The position numbers and the translations under genes are program-made. A stretch of 64,000 bases of DNA from Bremerella sp. TYQ1. GTDB taxonomy: Bacteria; Planctomycetota; Planctomycetia; Pirellulales; Pirellulaceae. The DNA lies in the NCBI RefSeq assembly GCF_020150455.1, contig NZ_CP083740.1, positions 3,348,001-3,412,000 on the forward strand. Direction: 5' to 3'. The notes under the pieces were generated by a model, which was not told the DNA's origin, searched no databases, and was given only the letters and a program-made list of their open reading frames with translations. Positions 21,244-29,252 of this stretch are shown piece after piece (position 1 is the first letter of the stretch; every line of letters starts with the position of its first letter).

Positions 21244-23496
21244 ATGCTAAATCGCTATACACATTGGTTCGTAGTTTTAGGCACCTGCATGACGACCGGG
21301 CTGAGCGGTTGCTTGCATCCGTGTTGGAAAAGCTACGATTGCCCCGATCCACCCGCATATGACGAGTGCCTCATCTCGGAATACGCCGATCGTGGTCTGA
21401 AGATCGAAGACCCTGTCCCCAGCGTGTGTGAAGACGAAGACTGGCTAGAGATTCCTGACTCGCCAGATGCAATCAATCCTGACAATATCAACCTGGAAAC
21501 CGGCTACTGGGACTTGAGCCTGGAAGAAGCGGTTCGCCTGGCTCTTCAAAACTCGCAGGTCATGAAAGACCTCGGCGGTGTGCTTCGCAGCCCCGAAGCA
21601 TTAGTTTCGATGTACGACCCCGCAATCGTCTACACCGATGGACGATTCGGTGAAGAAGCGGCACTGAGCGCCTTCGATGCGACATTCGGCGCCGGCGCTT
21701 ACTTTGAATCGAACGATCGCCGCGTCAACAACTTTACCGTTGGTGACAATGGTTTCTTCCAGCAAGACTTGCACAACTACGAAGTGAACCTGAGCAAGCG
21801 AAACGCGACCGGTGGTTTGGTCTCGATTCGTGGTATCACCGAATACGACTACAACAACAATCCACAAAAGATCTTCAGCGCCGGCTGGGACACCTACATC
21901 GATGCCGAAGTACGTCAGCCATTACTCCAAGGTGCCGGCGTCATGTTCAACCGCATCGCAGGCCCCAACGGCGAACCTGGTTTTGCCAATGGTGTTTTGA
22001 TCGCTCGCACACGCACCGACATCAGCCTGGCCGACTTCGAGATTGCCGTGCGAAACCTGGTGAGCGACGTCGAAAACGCTTACTGGGACTTGTTCTTCGC
22101 TTACCGAGATCTCGATGTCAAAATCAATGCACGTAACAACGTGCTGGAAGTTTGGAAGAAGGCCTACGCCAACGTCGAAGCAGACAAAAAGTCGGCCGAT
22201 ACCGAAGCCCAAGCTCGCGAACAATACTTCCGCTTCCAAGTCGAAGTGGTCAACGCTTTGAACGGCCGACTCGTCGAACGCACCCGCGGGAACAACGGTT
22301 CGCTTGGTGGTACGTTCAACAACCCCGGTGGTGTTCGCGTGGCCGAACGTCGCTTGCGTTTCATGATGGGACTGACGCAAACCAATGGCCGTTTGATCCG
22401 TCCTTCGACAGAAGCCCCAGTCGCGAAAGTTCAATTCGACTGGAACGCGGTTGCAACGGAAGCCTTGGCACGTCGCCCAGAACTGCGTCGCCAGAAATGG
22501 GTTATCAAACAGCGTGAACTGGAACTGCTGGCCAACCGCAACTTTCTGAAGCCCAACTTGGACTTGATCGCACGCTATCGTCAGCGTGGCTTCGGCCCAA
22601 CATTGTCCGACGAAAGCAGCATCCCCGGCGAAGCAGGTGCCCTGCAGAGCCTGACCGATGGCGACTTCGCCGAATACCAACTTGGCTTCGAGTTCGACAT
22701 GCCGATCGGTTTCCGTCGAGCCCATTCAGCCGTCCGCAGCAGCGAATTGGCATTGGCTCGAGCTAAAGCGGTTCGCGAGGAACAGGAAAAGCAGATCATG
22801 TACGGCCTGTCGAATTCCTACGCGGAAATTCAACGTGCCTATGAAATCATGGAACTGCTCTTCAATCGCCGCGAAGCTGCCAACGCTCAAGAGGCGACCG
22901 TGCGTGCGAGTTACGAAGCCGGTAAAGCTCCGATCGACTTGCTGCTGGAAGCCCAACGCCGCGTGATCGACTCGAGTGCTTTGTTCAACCAGGCACGTGT
23001 CGACTATGCCTTGGCGGTGAAGAATGTTCACTTTGAAAAAGGCTCGCTGCTTGAGTTCTACCAGATCTCGCTTGCCGAAGGCCCGTGGCCGCAAAAAGCT
23101 TACAACGATGCCGTCATGCGTGATCTTCACAAGCGTGCTGCTCATCACAATTACGTGATCAACGAAGCCGTGATCGGCGAACCTCGCAAAGTCGATAACA
23201 CCTTGGTGGCCAAACCCAAGGATGGCTCGGTCACACCGCCGATGAAAAAGCTGAATATCCCACCCGCAACACCCGAAGTTTCGCCATCGGCGAGAACCAG
23301 TTCGCTGCCGGTGAGAAACAATCCACTGCGATCGGCTTCCGCGCAAAGCAGCGGTGTTATCAAACCGGCTGGCCATTCAATCGCTCCGGTCGAACGGATC
23401 GCTCCGGCGCCAATCATCCGAGCCGCCGAAGCGAAGTCGAGCGAAAACTTCTCGTTCGGCAGTGATACCTCCGGCAAAGAAGTCTGGCTCCACTAA
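21244..23496 (+). CDS. TolC-family outer-membrane efflux lipoprotein
   Basis: The protein has 750 residues from the ATG at 21244, with GGAGGG upstream. A lipoprotein signal ends in TTGLSGC, so the mature protein should start at a lipid-modified Cys. The body has the two OEP repeats of TolC-like channels: long helices with DLSLEEAVRLALQNS at the start, ISLADFEIAVRNLVSDVENAYWDL, LARRPELRRQKWVIKQREL and VRASYEAGKAPIDLLLEAQR. The C-terminal 140 residues are low-complexity and K/P/S-rich, longer than in standard TolC. It works as an outer-membrane exit duct with an inner-membrane pump and adaptor, none of which is adjacent. A strong terminator follows. Confidence 0.92.
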   Translation: MLNRYTHWFVVLGTCMTTGLSGCLHPCWKSYDCPDPPAYDECLISEYADRGLKIEDPVPSVCEDEDWLEIPDSPDAINPDNINLETGYWDLSLEEAVRLALQNSQVMKDLGGVLRSPEALVSMYDPAIVYTDGRFGEEAALSAFDATFGAGAYFESNDRRVNNFTVGDNGFFQQDLHNYEVNLSKRNATGGLVSIRGITEYDYNNNPQKIFSAGWDTYIDAEVRQPLLQGAGVMFNRIAGPNGEPGFANGVLIARTRTDISLADFEIAVRNLVSDVENAYWDLFFAYRDLDVKINARNNVLEVWKKAYANVEADKKSADTEAQAREQYFRFQVEVVNALNGRLVERTRGNNGSLGGTFNNPGGVRVAERRLRFMMGLTQTNGRLIRPSTEAPVAKVQFDWNAVATEALARRPELRRQKWVIKQRELELLANRNFLKPNLDLIARYRQRGFGPTLSDESSIPGEAGALQSLTDGDFAEYQLGFEFDMPIGFRRAHSAVRSSELALARAKAVREEQEKQIMYGLSNSYAEIQRAYEIMELLFNRREAANAQEATVRASYEAGKAPIDLLLEAQRRVIDSSALFNQARVDYALAVKNVHFEKGSLLEFYQISLAEGPWPQKAYNDAVMRDLHKRAAHHNYVINEAVIGEPRKVDNTLVAKPKDGSVTPPMKKLNIPPATPEVSPSARTSSLPVRNNPLRSASAQSSGVIKPAGHSIAPVERIAPAPIIRAAEAKSSENFSFGSDTSGKEVWLH

Positions 23497-23520
23497 GCCG
23501 CCACTTCGCAGCAGATACTC

Positions 23521-23558
23521 AAAAGGCCTGAATCATCATTCGATGTCTCAGGCCTTTT
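23521..23558. terminator. Bidirectional intrinsic terminator
   Basis: AAAAGGCCTGA and TCAGGCCTTTT form an 11-bp inverted repeat around a 16-base loop. It lies between the convergent TolC-like gene and the sulfatase gene and has A/T runs on both sides, so it can serve both. Confidence 0.9.
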
Positions 23559-23583
23559 CTCATTTCGAAAGCGTCGCAGAAAA

Positions 23584-25422
23584 CTATTTCCCGAATAGGT
23601 ACTCGAGACGTCGATCCAATTCGCCTCGGTTCCCTGTCACATGCTTGAAGTCGGAACGCTTCAGCTTGAACGCATAGCCCGGCTGGCCATCTTGCAGCAG
23701 CACAACCGTGTTGAGAATCAAGTTGGCTTCGGTTGCCGTTTCTGCATTGGCAATGGCCTGCTTGATCACGGCATTCGGATCGATCTCGGCATGCAATGCC
23801 AAGAACTCCGCAGCACGTACACGTACCAGATTCTCTGGATCGTTCGCGGCGATTGATTCCAACGACTTCGCCAACGAAACAGCTGGCATTCCGTGGGACG
23901 TACAAGCAATCACACCCCAGTAACGCTGCCATGGATCGGAAGACTGCAAAGCCTCTTCCAAACGAGGCTTCGCTTTGGCGAAAGGAAGGTTCTCCAGGTT
24001 CGCGATTTCCAAAAGCTTAGCGATCTCGGCTTGGTGCTTCTGTCCGAATGCGACCGGGTTGTCCACGGCGTTTTCCGCCAGGTAACTTTCGGGATAGAAA
24101 CCTAAATCAGGCATATCGGTCAGAATCTGGTTCAACCGCCCTCGTAGTTCCGCGAGCACTTTGGCCTGCTTTGGATCGTTAGCCAGATTCTTTGTTTCGT
24201 ACGGATCAGCTTCGACGTCGAACAACATTTCAGCTGGACGGGCCTTAAAGAACTGAGCTTCTGTTTCGTTCAGTTTGCCGGCATCGTACAGCTTTCGCCA
24301 TTCTCGATAGGCCACCATTTTGTAGCGATAGTTGTTCATCAAGCCATCGAAATTGAACGGCTGGAAATTGCGAACGTAGCGATACTTTCCTTTCCGCAGC
24401 GTGCGAACCATGTCGTACTTTTCGTCGAATCGATCGGCGTATCCGAACGATTCGTCGGTCTCTTGCAGCTGCTGATCGCCCCATCCAAGAAACGCGTGAC
24501 CGTCGATTCCTTCGGGAATTTTGACACCAGCCAGATTCAAAACCGTTGGCCCAAAATCGACAAAACTCACGAACGATTTGATTCGGGTGTTGGGCTTTTG
24601 AGGAAGGTTTTCTCGGAAGTTTTCGGGGATGCGGATTACCAGGGGGATGTGCAGTCCAGTTTCGTAGGCATACCCTTTGCCGCGCGGGAGCACACCTCCG
24701 TGGTCGCCGAAATAAAACACAAACGTCGACTCCAAAAGGCCGTCTTTCTTCAGCTGATCAATCAATTTTCCGATCTGTGCGTCGACATCCTGGATGCGGT
24801 CGTGGTACCGAGCATACGTGTATTTGAACGTCTTCGTCTTGGGGTGATGCGGTGGGACGAAAACCGTTTCAGGGTCGGTCTTCGTTGGCTTGTCGTTGAT
24901 GTCCTTTTCAGGGAAATGCAACGAGCTTTCGTGGGTTGTCGTGAACGTTTGAACGTGGAAAAAAGGTTGCCCTTCTCCACGATTTTTCCAGCTCGCTTTG
25001 CGTGACGAATCGTCCCACACGTCAGCGGATTTCTTTGCGTTGTAATCTTCTTTGCTGTTGTTGGTCGTATAGTACCCAGCCTCGTGCAGGTAGGCCGGAA
25101 ACATTTTCAATCCTTCCGGCATCGGCACCATGAAACTCTTGCGATGATGCATCGTTCCGATCCGTGGGGCATAGCACGAGGTGATCAGCGTCGTTCGGGC
25201 CACGCTGCAGACAGGAGCGTTCGAGAACGCGTTCTCGAACACAAGTCCTTCGCTGGCAAGGGCTTCGATGTTTGGAGCGGAAGCTCCCGTGGGATCGAAC
25301 AGTTCCAGAAAATGGCTCGAGTTGTCTTCCGACATGATCCACAGGAAGTTCGGCTTGTCCGCGGCGTACGAAAACGTGCCGCAAATCAACAAAAGAACGA
25401 GACTCAATAGACCGCGTTGCAT
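23584..25422 (-). CDS. Sulfatase family protein with variant active-site motif
   Basis: The protein has 612 residues with a signal peptide (GTFSYAADKP), so it is exported. The sulfatase fold is clear: PNFLWIMSEDN at the start, DGLLESTFVFYFGDHGGVLPRGKGYAYETG in parts, and a metal-site His/Asp set. The formylglycine site reads C72-S-V-A-R, whereas the usual consensus is C-x-P/A-x-R, so position three is Val. Related forms are, as I recall, present in planctomycete sulfatases. The C-terminal 130 residues look like HEAT-type helices (LVRVRAAEFLALHAEIDP). The likely role is desulfation of algal-type polysaccharides; the substrate is unknown. The gene stands alone, convergent with the TolC-like gene. 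Confidence 0.88.
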   Translation of the reverse strand: MQRGLLSLVLLLICGTFSYAADKPNFLWIMSEDNSSHFLELFDPTGASAPNIEALASEGLVFENAFSNAPVCSVARTTLITSCYAPRIGTMHHRKSFMVPMPEGLKMFPAYLHEAGYYTTNNSKEDYNAKKSADVWDDSSRKASWKNRGEGQPFFHVQTFTTTHESSLHFPEKDINDKPTKTDPETVFVPPHHPKTKTFKYTYARYHDRIQDVDAQIGKLIDQLKKDGLLESTFVFYFGDHGGVLPRGKGYAYETGLHIPLVIRIPENFRENLPQKPNTRIKSFVSFVDFGPTVLNLAGVKIPEGIDGHAFLGWGDQQLQETDESFGYADRFDEKYDMVRTLRKGKYRYVRNFQPFNFDGLMNNYRYKMVAYREWRKLYDAGKLNETEAQFFKARPAEMLFDVEADPYETKNLANDPKQAKVLAELRGRLNQILTDMPDLGFYPESYLAENAVDNPVAFGQKHQAEIAKLLEIANLENLPFAKAKPRLEEALQSSDPWQRYWGVIACTSHGMPAVSLAKSLESIAANDPENLVRVRAAEFLALHAEIDPNAVIKQAIANAETATEANLILNTVVLLQDGQPGYAFKLKRSDFKHVTGNRGELDRRLEYLFGK

Positions 25423-25492
25423 GATTTCATCTCAAGGGGGGAATGAGTAGGAGTGGCTTCGATTATAGCACGCCGCGTCGCCGATCTCGAAT

Positions 25493-26230
25493 TCAGTTAA
25501 CAACCTCCGCGACGAAGAACGCGTAGCCATACTGCGAGCCGAAATCTTCGTATACTTTCATCTCATCTTCGAACATTCTGACGGTGCTTTTTGCCTCGTC
25601 GGCGTCATGCCATCCGGCGGCCCAATCGCTGAGCCGCTCGCGCACAGGGGCGTAGTAGTTCTCCCAGTCGGAATCAGGATAGACAAACCGATCGATCATT
25701 CGGTACCCGCACGCCTCGAACAAAGCCTCTGCTTCCTGCATGGTGGGCATGAAAAGCCCCTCTTTTTCCCAGAAATTCCGCACCGCTTCCTCAGGATAGC
25801 CTTCCAGCCAAATCAAATCGCTGACCGCAATTCGACCTGAGTTCGAGAGAAGTGGACGCCACTGCGTTAACGCCGTTTCGAGGCCCATGTTGTACACCGC
25901 ACCTTCGCACCAGATCAGATCGAATTGCGTTCCACTGGGCCAAGATTTATCCATGCTTTGATTAACAATGGTGATCCGATCGCTCACCCCCGCGGCGGTC
26001 GCTTTCGTTTGCAGCCGATCCAAAAATGCCTGGCAGGTATCGATCGCCGTCACGTGGGCAGCACTTTGCTCCGCCAACAAAAGCGTCGAAATTCCGCTAC
26101 CGCAACCAAACTCAACGATCACTTGGACATCGTTTCCTTTTGTTGCGGCAGTAAACGCCCTCAATGTCGTTTCCCGGCTTCCTGGAGCCATTCGATCGAT
26201 GTCTCGAAACAGGTCAATCATCGCGTCCAT
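25493..26230 (-). CDS. Class I SAM-dependent methyltransferase
   Basis: The protein has 245 residues from the ATG at 26230 (GGAGA upstream; an in-frame extension to 26272 is less likely). The Rossmann motif I is IVEFGCGSGISTLLLAE, followed by acidic VTAIDT in motif post-I and FDLIWCEGAVYNMG. The C-terminus has WLEGYPEEAVRNFWEKEG. The methyl acceptor cannot be read from the sequence. The gene is single, with a palindrome and candidate promoter about 100 bp upstream that read toward the DUF1559 gene. Confidence 0.9.
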   Translation of the reverse strand: MDAMIDLFRDIDRMAPGSRETTLRAFTAATKGNDVQVIVEFGCGSGISTLLLAEQSAAHVTAIDTCQAFLDRLQTKATAAGVSDRITIVNQSMDKSWPSGTQFDLIWCEGAVYNMGLETALTQWRPLLSNSGRIAVSDLIWLEGYPEEAVRNFWEKEGLFMPTMQEAEALFEACGYRMIDRFVYPDSDWENYYAPVRERLSDWAAGWHDADEAKSTVRMFEDEMKVYEDFGSQYGYAFFVAEVVN

Positions 26231-26330
26231 AATGGTTCTCCAGTTTCCCTTACTGCTTAATTTGCCTGTCAACTCAAAGCATAATCACGGTGACACCGAT
26301 CACTATTCACCAATATTTTCTACTTACTAT

Positions 26331-26360
26331 TTGTACACTTGTACAATACTTCGCTACAAT
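26331..26360 (+). promoter_or_regulatory. Candidate promoter overlapped by a palindromic operator
   Basis: TTGTACA-CT-TGTACAA (26331-26346) is a palindrome with perfect 7-bp arms. It coincides with a possible -35 (TTGTAC at 26331), and a possible -10 (TACAAT at 26355) follows at 18-bp spacing. It lies between the methyltransferase (leftward) and DUF1559 (rightward) genes. The regulator is unknown; the promoter call is tentative. Confidence 0.4.
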
Positions 26361-26749
26361 TAACTTCCAACAGCAGCCCACCCCTTGTCGGCCCCTCATT
26401 TGGTGGCAACTGGGTCTGCGTCATCTTATCAAGTCGCCTCGTACGACACGCATGTCACCTCAAATGACACGCCGCAGGGGACCAATTTCTGGGCGGGGAA
26501 GTTCGCTGAATTTTTCCCAACTGCCCTGCCCTGGCAAAACCATCCTAAACGCCGGGTCTTAGCATATCGCTTAGCGTGCGAACATTTTCCGCTCAGGCAA
26601 ACCCTGCCAATTAGGTATGCAATTTGCCCAAGTGTCTCACTTGCGCGGGCCCCTTCGTTGGATTGTTGTGATTCGGCTCGCGTTCTCACCCAACAGACTT
26701 CGTCACTGACCACGACGGAGCTCTCATTAGGAAGGACAGAAGAAGAAGC
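26361..26749. other. Long leader/intergenic stretch upstream of the DUF1559 gene
   Basis: About 390 bases without a convincing gene lie between the candidate promoter and the DUF1559 start. If that promoter is used, this would be a long 5' leader. No riboswitch or other named element was recognised. Confidence 0.4.
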
Positions 26750-27778
26750 ATGACGACATTTCCAACCCCACGGAAAATGCCGCGTTCTGGTTTCACACTT
26801 GTGGAACTGCTTGTTGTGATCGCCATTATCGGTGTGCTGATCGCATTGTTACTACCAGCTGTGCAGCAGGCCCGCGAGGCCGCTCGGCGGATGCAGTGCA
26901 AGAACAACTTGAAGCAAATGGGGCTCGCTCTACACAACTATGTCGACACCTACCGCGTGTTGCCGATGGGCTGCACGGTCGATCTTTCGGTCTCGTCGAC
27001 TGGGAACAACGGCTCGTGGGGCGTTCATGGACGTATCCTCAGCTTCCTGGAACAGGGTAACTTGTACGACCAGGTCGACATCACAACGGCTTGGGATTTT
27101 CAGACCGCGATTGATGGCCTCAAGATTCCTGGCTATGGCTGCCCTAGCGATCCAGGGGCTGGCCGCGAACGTGACCCTGGCAGTGGCAAAGTGAAGCTTT
27201 GGCCCACTTCGTACGGTTTCAACTACGGCACGTGGTTTGTCTATAACCCGACCACTCGCCAAGGCGGTAACGGTTTGTTCTACCCGAACTCGAAGCTTGG
27301 CTTCCGTGACGCGACCGATGGTTCCTCGAATACGCTGCTCGGTGCGGAGGTGAAAGCCTGGACGCCGTATCGCCGCAACGCCGGCCCCGACTCGACCACC
27401 ATTCCTAACTCGATCAGCGATGCCGAAACACAGATCGCTTCCGGGTCGGATGAAAAGAACACCGGCCACACCGAGTGGCCTGACGGTCGTGTACACCATA
27501 CTGGCTTCACCGTTACCATGCCGCCCAACGCCAAGACGGGCTGTACCGTCGGCGGCACAGCCTACGAAGAGTGCGACTTCAATTCCTGGCAGGAAGGCAA
27601 AGATGGCAGCAGCGGCAGCCCGACTTATGCCATCGTGACCAGCCGTAGTTGGCACCCCGGCGTCGTCGATGTGGTAATGTTCGACGGCAGCGCACGCTCG
27701 ATTAGCGAAACAATTGACCTGACCACATGGCGTGCTCTTGGTACCCGAGCCGGTGGCGAAGTGCTCGGCGAGTATTAA
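26750..27778 (+). CDS. DUF1559 pseudopilin-like exported protein
   Basis: The protein has 342 residues. The N-terminus holds a type IV prepilin/PulG signal: [17 protein letters not shown], with cleavage expected after the Gly, then a hydrophobic helix ending in [14 protein letters not shown]. The DUF1559 body follows ([31 protein letters not shown] near the C-terminus). These proteins are greatly expanded in planctomycetes and are thought to be exported by a type II/IV-pilus-like machinery; the function is unknown. AGAAGAAG precedes the ATG. A prepilin peptidase-like gene is at 40635. The gene is monocistronic and followed by a terminator. Confidence 0.95.
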   Translation: MTTFPTPRKMPRSGFTLVELLVVIAIIGVLIALLLPAVQQAREAARRMQCKNNLKQMGLALHNYVDTYRVLPMGCTVDLSVSSTGNNGSWGVHGRILSFLEQGNLYDQVDITTAWDFQTAIDGLKIPGYGCPSDPGAGRERDPGSGKVKLWPTSYGFNYGTWFVYNPTTRQGGNGLFYPNSKLGFRDATDGSSNTLLGAEVKAWTPYRRNAGPDSTTIPNSISDAETQIASGSDEKNTGHTEWPDGRVHHTGFTVTMPPNAKTGCTVGGTAYEECDFNSWQEGKDGSSGSPTYAIVTSRSWHPGVVDVVMFDGSARSISETIDLTTWRALGTRAGGEVLGEY

Positions 27779-27815
27779 TCAGGCATCGGCTCGCAGCACC
27801 CAATGCAATCCATCG

Positions 27816-27854
27816 AAAAGACGATCGGCCATCGTAGGTCGATCGTCTTTTTTT
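27816..27854 (+). terminator. Intrinsic terminator after the DUF1559 gene
   Basis: GACGATCG and CGATCGTC form an 8-bp stem (12-base loop) followed by seven T, about 40 bases beyond the stop codon. A upstream tract makes it possibly active for the convergent gene as well. Confidence 0.88.
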
Positions 27855-27880
27855 GTGCCGATACCCAAAGCAGGGCGAGC

Positions 27881-29206
27881 TTACGGTAAGGGGGCCGGTT
27901 CGATTTTCAGATGATCCACTTGCTCGAGCGGCAGTTTAAATACTTTCGCGGCGGTGCGGGAACCGGAAGCATTGTAGGTTATTCCGTTGGAGTTGGCTCG
28001 AAGTTGGTTAGGGATGCCTGGCTCTTCGCTGGGACCGAACAGATTCATGTTGGTATAGAAATTCAAATTGCCTGGTGAGTAAAGGATCACCGAAATCTGA
28101 TCCCCCTGGGCTTGCTTTTCTTCCGGGGTTTGACGATGCAGCAGATCCCCTTCGTCGACGAGGTAGCGGATACAAAGCGGTTCATACTGATCGATGATGC
28201 CGCTGACTGCTTGACCGTTGACGGGGATAGTGGCGTTGGCCACCAGATCGAACTTTCGTCCAGCTTGCGGAGGGATCTCGACGCCGTCGAAAAAGAATGG
28301 CTCGCGGCCGCCATAGGGCTGCAATGCAAAATGGTCGACACTGCTCAGTGGCAGCATGAAGTCGAGCGGTCCGGAAAATTGATGCGGATTTTCCAGGGCG
28401 AGATAAGTATCTTCAAACACCCGTCGGCCATCGTCCGCGACCGCATGCATTTGGTAACGTGTTGGCTCGCTCCAGTCCCCTTGCCATTTCAACGTGAGCC
28501 CAATCGGTGATGTGGCCGGATTGACCGAAGGGGTAAAGCCGGTCGCCGACGACCATCCACCGAAGTGCTCGGTCAGGTCTTTTAGTTCGATCACGCCACC
28601 GGGGATCTCGACGGTCGCACCGGGCTGGGCAGCCAGCTTATAGACGCGATTGTCAGGGTGGCTTTGCACACGCAGCCAAACGTCTAGCTTGTCCGGCAGC
28701 TCTTTGCCATAGCCATAGATATGAATGACGTTCCGATCGAGCACACTCCAGCCGTAACCGACATTGGCGGAAGTCAGCAGCGTTCGCGATTCATGGTCGA
28801 AGATGCGTGCTTCAATAATTGACACGCGGTCAGGCCCAGGCTCAATTTCAAGCTGTACCACATCCAACCACTTCGCACATTTCTTCAGCTGGCCGACATA
28901 TGGAATGTTGGCTTGGAGCCCTGGCCCCTGAATCAGATCGATCTTGCCGTCGTAGCGATTTCGAGCAATCGAACGAATGGCGATCTCGTTCGGGCCGATC
29001 GTCATGCGGCGGCTAGAAGTATACGGAGCGTTTTCGTAAGCCGCAACTTCGTGGGCCGGATGACGATAGGAGTTGGCCCGCCAATATCCCAGCCCCAACG
29101 CAACCGCCGCGGTCAGCACCAAGAGAAACCGAATCGAAAACTTCCGCCACTCGATCGGCTGGCGATCGGTCTTCGTCGAGATTCCGAAATAGCGTTTGCG
29201 GGCCAT
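27881..29206 (-). CDS. Unknown membrane-anchored protein downstream of tssM
   Basis: The protein has 441 residues. Its short basic N-terminus is followed by one TM segment at about 23-43 (FSIRFLLVLTAAVALGLGYW) and then about 400 residues that should lie in the periplasm. This part is beta-rich, with no motif I recognise (examples: RMTIGPNEIAIRSIARNRYD; VEIPGGVIELKDLTEHFGG). It starts 46 bases after the end of the shortened tssM on the same strand and is probably in the tssK-tssL-tssM operon. Because this TssM lacks its periplasmic part, this protein could replace that function, but no similarity to TssM was seen and the idea is speculative. Confidence 0.8.
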   Translation of the reverse strand: MARKRYFGISTKTDRQPIEWRKFSIRFLLVLTAAVALGLGYWRANSYRHPAHEVAAYENAPYTSSRRMTIGPNEIAIRSIARNRYDGKIDLIQGPGLQANIPYVGQLKKCAKWLDVVQLEIEPGPDRVSIIEARIFDHESRTLLTSANVGYGWSVLDRNVIHIYGYGKELPDKLDVWLRVQSHPDNRVYKLAAQPGATVEIPGGVIELKDLTEHFGGWSSATGFTPSVNPATSPIGLTLKWQGDWSEPTRYQMHAVADDGRRVFEDTYLALENPHQFSGPLDFMLPLSSVDHFALQPYGGREPFFFDGVEIPPQAGRKFDLVANATIPVNGQAVSGIIDQYEPLCIRYLVDEGDLLHRQTPEEKQAQGDQISVILYSPGNLNFYTNMNLFGPSEEPGIPNQLRANSNGITYNASGSRTAAKVFKLPLEQVDHLKIEPAPLP

Positions 29207-29252
29207 GGGCAGGGACTATTGGAAGTGGCGAATACCAATGATCGGTCGAGCT

